This document shows, piece by piece, positions 22,930 through 32,039 of a stretch of 64,000 nucleotides of DNA. The stretch comes from Ustilaginoidea virens. Taxonomy: Eukaryota > Ascomycota > Sordariomycetes > Hypocreales > Clavicipitaceae. The notes beneath the pieces are model-generated. The model saw nothing but the letters and a program-made list of their open reading frames with translations. It was not told the DNA's origin and did no database searches. Position 1 is the first letter of the stretch, and each line of letters starts with the position of its first letter. The DNA is taken from NCBI RefSeq assembly GCF_000687475.1, contig NC_057316.1:868001-932000 (forward strand), given 5' to 3'. A program made the position numbers and the translations under genes.

Positions 22930-23148
22930 TGTAACGAAGTGGCCCAATTGGGCCCTAAGCGGGTGTCTGCGCACATCGCCAGGTAAAAACCTACTCTTCT
23001 GCCTGACCATTAGACCAGACAAAAGAGTACGTATTATACTAAGTTACCATACTTGGTACAATTGACACCTATATCCCCTTGGCACTATGCTGCGCGCACT
23101 TAAGCTTGCCCCCTTAGTATGATACGGGCGTAGCCCGAATCCTTAATA
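22930..23148 (-). repeat. Mini-element 5' LTR (minus orientation)
   Basis: 219 bp, ends CCTTAATA, consistent with one RIP-type change of the terminal CA. It contains the self-complementary region TACTAAGT...ACTTGGTA at 23037-23058 and the 15-nt candidate self-primer 23034-23048. Confidence 0.8.
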
Positions 23149-23153
23149 ATAAG

Positions 23154-23338
23154 TCGGTTTTTTACTTTAGCTTAAGTAAGGTATTGGTTAAAGGACTTCT
23201 GGCTATTCTTTAAGGGGGGGGCTTTTACGCAATAATTGCTAATCTTAATATATATAAGCTAGGAGATATAGTCGGACCCGATAAAATTAGTATTTCTAAA
23301 ATATTTGACTATAATATCCTATATAACTTATATATAAT
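23154..23338 (-). mobile_element. LINE L2 fragment, continued
   Basis: Continuation of the minus-strand LINE after the mini-element; RIP-type composition; ends where R1 begins. No motif of its own. Confidence 0.5.
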
Positions 23339-23655
23339 TGTTGAAATCAGCGCCTTTTTAGCTGTATTTTGGTACTGGTCTCGCTACCGTACGACGTCTC
23401 TACGTTGAGATATCGCGGTGGCTATACCAGGCGCTATAGTAGGCCACAGCGCCCCACAACGCCGATTACAGTGGGCCACAGCGCCGGTCACGGCACCGGC
23501 ACAGCGACCTACATCCGGCTACAGCGGCCGGTCACAGTGGGCCACAGGGCCCACAACAGGCGGCGCATTTCTATGGAATTACCAAATGGGCAAATCAGCA
23601 CTTTCGGCCTTCTACATACAGTCACCCGCTGTATCGAGCCTTTACGGCAGACCGG
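23339..23655 (+). repeat. GC-rich dispersed repeat R1
   Basis: About 315 bp starting TGTTGAAATCAGCGCC, homologous to R2 at 28812. Rich in GGGCCACAG/GGTCACGGCACC-type internal repeats. Only lightly RIP-changed. Both copies have minus-strand LINE on their left and unrelated sequence on their right. Element type unknown. Confidence 0.7.
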
Positions 23656-24090
23656 TATAGGGCTTCCGGCCCGTACGGCAGGCTGTTATAGGGCATCCGG
23701 CACACCGCTACAAGCCACTGGGCTTGGTTGGGTAGGCATTGGGTAGGCACTGGGTAGGATATTGGGCACAGATTGGGCACGGTTGGGCAGACCGACTTTT
23801 CGTCGGGTTTTTCGCTATTTTTGCGGTTTTTCATTATTTTCAACCACTTTTCAAGATGGTAGAAATATGCCCAAAATTCCCTCTTTCTAGCTAGAATAGT
23901 TACTAACAATTAGAATCAAATTTCCCTGACATCTTTGCTCTGGTCAACCTCTCGTGCGCTTTAAATCTTTAACCAGCTCTTTGTTTTATTCTGCAACGCC
24001 TTGTACGCTACTGTCGGTACTTAGTATACTTTCCAACAGTGTTCTAAGTCACCATTTTGCAACAATAATCGATAGTGCTATTTCTCTTCT
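23656..24090. other. Low-RIP island next to R1
   Basis: Normal CA/TG content, AT-rich toward the right. Begins with short irregular repeats of TTGGGTAGGCA and TTGGGCAC (about 23724-23790) and GACTTTTCGTCGGG. No reading frame with recognisable features. Possibly the rest of the R1 element or single-copy host DNA. Confidence 0.5.
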
Positions 24091-24640
24091 TAAGAGCCCT
24101 CCTTATTACCTTACTATAAAGAGTAGCTAGCCTAAGCTACTGCTATATTATAAGTTTAAAGAGAGTATTAATACTAGGCAAGATCTAATCTAAACTATCT
24201 TAAAGAAGATAGCATATATTAAAGTCCCTAATAAAGGCACTATAGGGGTAAGGTAGGAGCTTAACGAGTATAATAAAAAGGTTATCTAATTTAGCTTATA
24301 GCCTAAAGAGCAGATAGAATAGATATCGGTATATAATAAAAAAATCCTATACTAGTTAGGTCCCTTATCGCTAGACTATATACCGGGCCTATGCCGCTTA
24401 TAGATGTATATCGCTATTCTCCCGCTATATAATGCTAATGTATATCTTCTGAGGCTAGGGCTTAGCAGGGCCTATCTAGGCGCAATAGGTTCTTAGATCG
24501 CTATAATATCGGGCTCGCGCTAATAGTAAAGTGCCAGTCTTATAAGGATAATTTTCTTCTATATATTCTAGTAGAGGATTATTATTATATAGATAGTTGT
24601 AAGGGGGTTAGTAGTAGCGGTATTTTTAAAATAGCTATAG
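24091..24640. other. RIP-degraded segment of unknown origin
   Basis: Plus-strand frame with TAG/TAA ignored gives a charged protein text (for example KGTIGVRQELNEYNKK near 24230) that I do not recognise. It lies between R1 and the L2 gag segment, so it may be another inserted element or L2 itself. Confidence 0.35.
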
Positions 24641-25889
24641 GTTAGGCATCTAAGGCAGGTGCGGTCGCACTATAGTCTTATATAAGGGCAGCTTAAAGGA
24701 AAATAGTAATACTACTTCTAGCCCTAATGCGGGGGGTCCTATTAATACTTCCGACCGGGCAGCCTTGTTTTTAGGGGGAAGGCTTATATAGGAGAGACCT
24801 ACTAGCTGTATAATAGCGGCCTTAATCTGCAATTAAGATAGTATTAGTATCTAATGCTATATATAAGGCATAGAGCCTTAGTCTATTGCTATAGGAATTT
24901 CTAGCTTTTTCTTATTATTTATTCGCTACCTTATAAAAGCGGGACTACGCCGGGTAGGATCTATAATAATTAAGGCAGGATTCGCATTAGTTTTATATAG
25001 TAGCTAGGCAGCTTTAATTACCATTCGGATAGCATTTAGAGCTATACCAGCCGCAGTAAGCTGCCGCTATATAGTATATAGCAATATAGCCGAATTTAAA
25101 GTAGTTATAGCACTAGCAGGGGTATACAGTATTATTATAAGGTTCGGCTTTAAATATCTCTACTTGATATATAATACCTACCTTATAGAGCTTATTTATA
25201 AGGTCGATAGAGTTAACTCCTATAATCAGGGGCGCTTATATTATAGTCCCTTTAGGGCGGTAAAAGAAAACTCTAATAAAGCCCTCTCTATTAGCTTCAA
25301 TAAGATTTATCTAGATATCCTCTATTATAGTATTCGCAGTATAGTAGGTCTAGAAGCTTTTAATAATAATACTAAATAAGTATTAATTAGGTTCCGCCTT
25401 TTAGCCGAAGGCAAGATATACCTAGATTATATCTATACTATATTTTACTTTTTCTTCTTTAAAGGTAATAATTATATTGCTACTATAGAGCCTATAGGCT
25501 GCCATTGCTACTCCCTTAGCAGTAGCCCTATTAACTATATTAACGATTTTAATTAGGGTATAGTTCTAAAGGAATTTGCTAATAGTATTTCCTTTCATAA
25601 GGACTTTACGGTAGATACAGGGGGGTACCGTAAGGGGAGCTAGGCTATATTAAGGTAATATAGCAGCGGCGAGTTCTTATACAGCAATAAATGCTTATAT
25701 AGCTAGGGCTATAGCGGTCTTTAGGAGGTTCTATATAGTCTTATTAATTGCGGTCTTAATTGTTTATATAAGGGTTCCAATAGGGGTATAAATATTGTCT
25801 AGGTCGGCCTTTTGCCGGGCGGTCTCTACTATAGAGTTTATAGCCTTTCGCATTCTTCTTAGTACCGCTAGAGGAATATAGTCCTATAG
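24641..25889 (-). mobile_element. LINE L2 fragment (ORF1/gag region)
   Basis: Minus strand matches L1 ORF1: the zinc-knuckle region (CYN.FKFGYIA, about 25055-25115) and the stretch PLIIGVNSIDLINKLYK around 25185-25235. The right end, AATATAGTCCTATAG (25875-25889), is the target site duplicated by the L3 insertion. Confidence 0.7.
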
Positions 25890-28731
25890 CCCAGCCTATA
25901 TACCGTTCCCCAATCTCGACCCCAGCTAACTCCCGGCCGAAGAGCGACTAGTAAAAGACTAGTACAACCAATAGTAAAATAATCGGGCAGTAGTAAGGGC
26001 GAGACGCCCCTAGCGTGGGACCCCAGCAGCCAAGAGGGCACTAGATTTCTAATCTATAGCGAAAATAACCCAATTATACAAAGGCCTATAAAAGCATAAA
26101 TTAGCAATACTTACCCAACTCCATATAGAAAAAATCGGCCTTAATTCCTTCCTCTACTTCTAATAAGTACCCTTAATGCCATTACCTCTTTGCCGCTATA
26201 GGGAAGGCCTAAAAGACCTTTATTATATTATCCTCTCCTGCCTAAAGTACTATAGATACAGGCATATACTCCTTAGACCCGGTCCCGGCCCTAGCTTACT
26301 TTGTAACCGATATAGTATATCTATCGCACTTAATAAACTATGCCTCATATAGACGATCGCTTGCTAGATACTTAATATCGACCAATTCGACTAATTCTAG
26401 CTCGCCTAATCCCTCTAATATAGTATAGCTAAAGGAGCCACTAAACTCCCCTATATAGCCCCTATATAATATTCATAGTAATCATATAGTAGGAATGAGG
26501 AGCCCTAGGAATAAGTAAATCTCTTAGGCCCTATAGGCTAAAATTAGTCGATAGGTATTATCTTAGTATTGGGGGTATCCTCCTTCCTTTCCCCCTTTTT
26601 ACTCCTCTTATTGCTCTCCCCCCTTTTATCTTTATTATCCTTAGTTTACTCCCCTTCTAAAGCCCCCTCCCCCCCCTCTTAGGCTAAGAAAACCCGTAAT
26701 AATATAGTAATATTCTTTTAGGCGTGGGCCTATCGTTCTAAGGCGAGGACCTTCCTTTCCTTAAGGTTTAGTATCTCTTAGGTTACCCTAAGAGCGCTAA
26801 GGCCCCCTATTGCCGCTACTGCTACTACCGCTGCCTATCTATACCCCCGAGAGGTAGACGCCTATTTAGCACTCTACTAGAGGGCCTTATAGTTATCTAC
26901 CTAAAGGCAAAGATAGTTAGCTAGTGACCTATACTATATACGAATTGAAAACGCACCTCTATCCCCCTGGTAATAGTCTCCTATATATTTAGGAGTTTTT
27001 ATATTAGGACCCGGTTCCTAGGGGTCCTCTCTAGGGGCATATATATTTTACCCGCTAGGGCATAAGGATAGTAGGCCGCCCTAGTCCCTACCTGTATTAG
27101 CTTCGCTAGAGAGTAGGTACAACCTGGCCTATACCTTATTAATTGCGGTATTAATACTTGGGATCCTCTGAGCGTATTAGATATAGCCCGTATAGCTATA
27201 CGCGTAGTTTTCCGGGCTACTATACGAGGGTTAGAAGCGGTTCCGTAGTACGCTAAACCCATACTCACCCCTTTATTTAATATTGCCGACCGTTTAGGCA
27301 TTTTTGCTTCTGCTGTTGCTATTCTTATTCTTATTGTTATTATTATAGCTATTGCTATTGCTGTTATTGCTGCTACTGCCGATCTGCTAATAGGGTTAGT
27401 ATCGGCCCCGTACCGCAATAGAGGGGTTATTATATGTTAAAATCCTATAGTAGCCTACTAGGCTGCTGGCCTTATGCCCTACTGGCCTACTAACCTTCTG
27501 GCCCTTATACCGCCTCTTGGACTTATGGTAGTATTACCTTAGGCCTTTGCCTTTTACCTTAAGGATTTTCAGTGGATTATTTACTGTATATCAAGTAAGG
27601 TAGGCCTTGTTGAAAAGGTGTGGCATTGCTAAATTAGCGTGGTTGCCTACTAGCGTGGTGGCGGCCTACTAGCGTGGTGTGGCATTGCTAAATTAGCGTG
27701 GTGGCCTACTAGCGTGGTGGCTAGTCCACTAGTGTGGTGGTTAGTCACTAGCGTGGTGGCTAGTTACTAGTGCGGTGACTAATTACTAGTGCGGTAGTTA
27801 GGGTGGTTGGAAAGGTCGGATATAGCGGGGTTGCTGACGTATCATAGCGAGCATTACGGGGAGCCCTCTTACTGGCTTCCCTGGATGCCTGGGCCCACCC
27901 CTCCTTCGTGTATATATAGGATAGCTTTCCCCCTTCTTTCTAGATAGTAGAAGGGTAGCACAATCGAGTCTGTTAATGCACTATATGCCTCTTAACTCCC
28001 ACCTTCCCTGCGTTTCTGGTTATCTTATATTTGCCTTGCCTTTACACTTGCCCTGCTTTATAGCACTTGTATAGTCTTAGGACTTAGTGAAAAATCTAGT
28101 ATTTATACTAAGATTAGTTCACAGGTCGCAGACAGTCTTGTGCCATCTAGCTAGCTAGTAAGGCTCTGCTTTTATAGTGACCTTGAGAATTGCAATATTA
28201 TACACTTTAGAATTAGCGCTATAGAGGAAAAGAAAAAAAAGAAGAAAAGGTATAAAGCTAGGGGGCATTACTAACCTATATACTGATATAGTGCCTAAGG
28301 CTAATCGCTCCTATCTTCAAATTCGGCTCACTTTTGCCTATATACTATAGACTAATATGCTTGAGATATACCTAGGCCCCTAAAGGCATACGCTTAGCGA
28401 GAATACTACTAATCCCACCCCCTTAGCCTTACCTTCCCTTTATTTCGCACCCAATAGTACTCTAACCTAGGCCTAATACTCCTGGAATTTATACTCGCAC
28501 TCTTCCTAAGTAATACCGCTAGATATAATCCTAAGTGGTTGCACACCCTACTCTCTTACGCACTGGATACCTGCCGCCCCTGCTATAGGGCGATATAAAG
28601 TAGAAATTAAAATTGCAGGAAGGGTTTTCCTCCCGGCTGCTAGGTTTTTCCTTTCCGAATCATCTCTATAGAAGTACTAGATAGGTTATTTAGCTTTAAA
28701 TAGCCTCTAGCGTAATTTAATAATAAATAAT
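25890..28731 (+). mobile_element. LINE L3, 5'-truncated copy (about 2.07 kb without its solo LTR)
   Basis: Flanked by the 15-bp duplication AATATAGTCCTATAG (25875-25889, 28732-28746). It matches the end of L1 ORF2 (FLIYSENNPIIQRPIKA region at 26055-26120; CRYREGLKDLYY at about 26200) and the whole LINE 3' region, and ends TAATTTAATAATAAATAA. Truncated 5' ends and long target duplications are typical of target-primed reverse transcription. It inserted in opposite orientation into its own family (L2) and later received a solo LTR at 27435. Confidence 0.8.
27435..28197 (+). mobile_element. Solo LTR of the C1 copia family inside L3
   Basis: 763 bp, TGTTAAAATC...TTGCAATA, target duplication TTATA at 27430-27434 and 28198-28202. 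Contains the 20-bp GTGGTGGCTAGT-type units (about 27640-27800). L3 sequence is continuous across it when compared with L1 near 20770. Confidence 0.88.
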
Positions 28732-28746
28732 AATATAGTCCTATAG

Positions 28747-28811
28747 CTCTTTTATAAAATCTGTAATAATATCGGCTGCTAGTCGCTTCCGCCCCTAGGC
28801 GAGTTTAGTCT
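28747..28811 (-). mobile_element. LINE L2, 5' end fragment
   Basis: Minus strand GCCTAGGGGCGGAAGCGACT...TAAAAGAGCTATAGGA corresponds to L1 at 15096-15160. It is the part of L2 displaced from 25889 by the L3 insertion. Cut off by R2 at 28812. Confidence 0.65.
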
Positions 28812-29122
28812 TATTGAAATCAGCGCCTTTTTAGCTATATTTTGGTACTAGTCTCGCCACCGTACGACGTCTCTACGTTGAGATATCGCGGTGGCTATAA
28901 TAGGCGCTATAGTAGGGCACAGCGCCCTACAACGCCGATTACAGTGGGCCATAGCGCCGGTCACGGCACCAGTATAGCGACCCACATCCGGCCACAGCGG
29001 CCGGTCACAATGGGCCACAGGGCCCACAATAGGCGGCGCATTTCTACGGGATTACTAAATAGGCAAATCTTGCTAATACCAGCACTTTCGGCCTTCTACA
29101 TATAGTCACCCGCTATACCGGG
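28812..29122 (+). repeat. GC-rich dispersed repeat R2
   Basis: Homologous to R1 from TATTGAAATCAGCG to about CCGGGCCTTTAC; the start TG is now TA. It differs from R1 mostly by C/T and G/A changes. Confidence 0.7.
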
Positions 29123-29292
29123 CCTTTACTATCGGAATCGCTATCGCAAGGTGCCCAATTGGGCACCAATTAGGCATATTGCGACGGATGAGCCGCGCAC
29201 ACCCGATGCGTACGATATGGCCACTTTAGCCCCTTTTGCCCCTTTACCCCTAAGCCCGGTAGGGCACGCGGGCAGCCCGGTCCGACTGCGCC
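29123..29292. other. GC-rich low-RIP segment, left target of C1
   Basis: Contains the palindrome GGTGCCCAATTGGGCACC at about 29150-29167. Ends GCGCC, the C1 target duplication; the same segment continues after C1 at 37550 with GATGCACGTGACCACAGCACG. No gene seen. Confidence 0.55.
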
Positions 29293-30069
29293 TGTTAAAA
29301 TCCTATAGTAGCCTACTAGGCTGCTGACCTAATGCCCTACTGGTCTACTAACCTTCTGGCCTTTATACCGCCTCTTGGACTTATGGTAGTCTTACCTTAG
29401 GCCTTTGCCTTTTACCTTAAGGATTTTCAGTGGATTATTTACTGTATATCAAGTAAGGTAGGCCTTGTTAAAAAGGTGTGGTATTGCTAAATTAGCGTGG
29501 TAGCCCATTAGCGTGGTGGCGGCCTACTAGTGTGGTGGCTAGTCCACTAGTGTGGTAGTTAGTTACTAGCGTGGTGGCTAGTCCACTAGTGTGGTGGCTA
29601 GTATACTAGCGTGGTGGTTAGTCTACTAGCGTAATAGCTAGTTACTAGTGCGGTGGTTAGGGTGGTTGGAAAGGCCGGATATAGTGGGTTTGCTGACGTA
29701 TTATATACGTGGCATAGCGAGCATTACGGGGAGCTTTCTTACTAGCTACCTTGGATGCCTGGGCCCACCCCTCCTTCGTGTATATATAGGATAGCTTTCC
29801 CCCTTCTTTCTAGATAGTAAAAGGGCAGCACAATCGAGTCTATTAATACACTATATGCCTCTTAACTTTTTACCTTCCCTGCGTTTTCTGGTTATCTTAT
29901 ATTTGCCTTACCTTTACACTTGCCTTGCTTTATAGCACTTGTATAGTCTTAGGACTTAGTGAAAAATCTAGTATTTATACTAAGATTAGTTCATAGGTCG
30001 CAGATAGTCTTATGCCATCTAGCTAGCTAATAAGGCTCTACTTTTATAGTGACCTTAAGAATTGCAATA
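29293..30069 (+). repeat. C1 5' LTR
   Basis: TGTTAAAATC...TTGCAATA, 777 bp; the terminal A-T-A fits TG...CA after a RIP change. Contains 20-bp units around 29500-29650. Confidence 0.9.
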
Positions 30070-30080
30070 GGTTATGAGCC
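30070..30080 (+). promoter_or_regulatory. C1 primer binding site, initiator tRNA-Met half-molecule type
   Basis: GGTTATGAGCC, immediately after the LTR, is the exact complement of the anticodon-loop segment GGCTCATAACC of initiator tRNA-Met, not of a tRNA 3' end. Drosophila copia primes from such a 5' half-tRNA. Confidence 0.75.
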
Positions 30081-30239
30081 TAGGTTTTACTTTTTTATTT
30101 TAACCCTACCTTTTTGTATTCACCCCTTAGTCTCTTTTGCTTATTAGTACTACTAATATAGCTATCCTTTAGTATCTTCGGCTTACCCTTATTAACTTCA
30201 GCTTACCTATTATCACCTTTAGCTTACCCTTATTACCTA

Positions 30240-30570
30240 TGGTATTACCCTGCGGCAATTAACGGCGTACCTAACGGCAACTTACGGCGTAACTTTACGG
30301 CACTTTTAGCGTAACCTTACATTACTTTCGGCGTAACCTATGGCACCTACGGATTTTATAGTGTGATATCTACCACACTATACCACTGTATAATACTTTT
30401 GCCTCTAGTGTATGATACCTACTGTACTATATGGCACCTGTTATACTCTCCCACTTATAGCACTTTTGGTACGGCATTTACGGCACCTTTCATATTACGA
30501 CACCTATAGCACCCACGGCACCTACGGCACCTACGGTACTTACGGCACCTTTATATTACGGCACTATATA
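30240..30570 (+). repeat. Imprecise ACGGCACCT tandem array in the C1 leader
   Basis: Repeated CGGCGTAACCT and ACGGCACCT units, tightest at about 30475-30560, between the primer site and gag. Spacing of 9-10 bp. Function unknown. Confidence 0.7.
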
Positions 30571-30839
30571 AGCACCTTGAATACCAACGCTATAATACGG
30601 ACTTGCATAATGCATACAGTATCTATGCTTTTATATTGAGACCGGCCGCTATAATCTGCAGCTATTTTTATAATAGGCTACTAGCCACTATATATACTGG
30701 CAATCCGACTAGTTATTCGACTATTTTACTAGCTATTTTACCAGTTATTCGACTATTCTATTAGCTATTTAGCTAGTTATTCCTCTGCTAATTATTCCTC
30801 TGTTATTACAACTATCGGCACCATTTTTCAATAGATTTT

Positions 30840-32000
30840 TAAACCCTTTTTGCCCACTATAGCAGAGTCAGGATCCTATAAGGTCCCTAAATCCAATACT
30901 AAAGTTAATACTAATGCACAGCTATAGCTAGATATAGATGATATGAAATCCTAGATGAATATACTAACTGACCTTATATAGGGCCTAATTAGTAGGCAAA
31001 ATAATGACACCTAGGCTACCTAGGCTACTAATAAGAAGCCTACTAAAGCCACTAAAGCTAGACCTTCTACTAAGACTACCACTAAAGATAATGATAGTAA
31101 AGCTAATATTATGGAAATCGACTAACTTTCTACCCCTATAAAATATAAGGGTAAAGAGCCTATTTATATAACGCTACTAATAACTATCACCAACCAAATT
31201 AGTGATGGGGCTATTAAGGAATTAGCTAAGACTGCTATCCGCTTTAAGGAGTCCTAAAAGCTAAAAAGCCCCTATAATTTCGACTAGTGGAAGCAGGCCC
31301 TTATAATACAATTCAGGGCCTTTAAAATAGCTAATTTTATCAATAACCCCTCTATAGTAAGGCACTTTAATGAGTCTAAGCAGGCACTTTTACTACTAAT
31401 GCTAAAAAATAGCTATAGTGAAGAAGCTATAGAGGCTATAGACTAGTATAATAACCTAAAGGAAGCTTACCTTTTATTAGTAGCCTAGTATTGCCACTTA
31501 CTAGAAGTATAGCGGGTATACTTATATCCTACCTTTATACCCTTATATTTACCGGTTATAAAGGCACTTTAGAGGCTTTTAATAGCGAATTTAATAGCTA
31601 TATTTCTCGCCTTAGAATTCTAGGTTTTAAGATCGACTCTTTTAACTAAATTAACCAGTATCTTTAGGCTATAGAGGGGGTATTTACCCGCTAGACGGAA
31701 CGCTAATGCTCTATGATTAGGGCATATAGCGCCCAGGGTGTTATTAATAGCAGCAAATTTAATCTCTAGTATTTTATGGTTGACCTACTAGAAGAATAGC
31801 ATTCTAAAAGGTCTAATAAGGTAGCTGCTAATAATAACCCTAAATAGCTTAAGGCTTCTAAGGACTCTAAAAATAAAGGGTCTACTAATACCGCTTCTAC
31901 TACTAATAATAGCAAGAATAATTCTACTAATAATAGGAAAAAAAAGCAATAATAGAAGAAGAAACAAGACTCTAATAATAGCAGCAAATAGCAAAATATT
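30840..32000 (+). pseudogene. C1 gag remnant
   Basis: Limits approximate. Reading through TAG/TAA gives a copia-type gag: FDQWKQALIIQFRAFK-like text near 31275, a helical middle, then an Asn/Lys/Ser-rich end (about 31900-31990). Stops occur at former Gln/Trp codons. Confidence 0.6.
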
Positions 32001-32039
32001 GAGGCCTTTATTATAGGCAACTATAATACCTAGGATACT

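Larger units (their letters stand above)
22569..23148 (-). mobile_element. TRIM-like mini LTR element, 580 bp
   Basis: Two 219-bp direct repeats (22569-22787 and 22930-23148) that I find to differ at only two positions flank 142 bp. Target duplication ATAAG at 22564-22568 and 23149-23153. Repeats start TG and end CA (TA in one copy). Read on the minus strand there is a purine-rich tract GCGGAGAGGGAAGC just before the 3' repeat (22788-22803) and, one base after the 5' repeat, a 15-nt site (22914-22928) whose complement occurs inside the repeat (23034-23048) with one mismatch. No coding capacity. Size and layout fit terminal-repeat retrotransposons in miniature. Hardly touched by RIP. See findings. 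Confidence 0.82.

Noticed and set aside
22831..23022. Minus-strand 63-codon frame and tRNA-like strings (GGTTCGAATTCC near 22903, TGGTCTAATGGTCAGG in the LTR) suggesting a tRNA-derived SINE or tRNA gene
   Set aside because: The two box-like strings are about 100 nt apart and no cloverleaf forms; paired 219-bp repeats, TG...CA ends and a 5-bp duplication fit an LTR mini-element better.
23369..23746. 125-codon frame in R1 with a shorter counterpart in R2 (28842-29105)
   Set aside because: Both lie in the same repeat, composition is Arg/Gly/His-rich as expected from GC-rich tandem DNA, no domain is visible and the frames diverge where the repeat ends.
27640..27800. Regularly spaced units resembling a CRISPR array
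   Set aside because: Direct tandem units without unique spacers, inside an LTR, in a eukaryotic genome.
31766..32020. Hydrophobic minus-strand frames (84 and 68 codons) resembling membrane proteins
   Set aside because: They are the antisense of the Asn/Lys/Ser-rich end of C1 gag; Leu/Phe/Ile richness comes from that composition.
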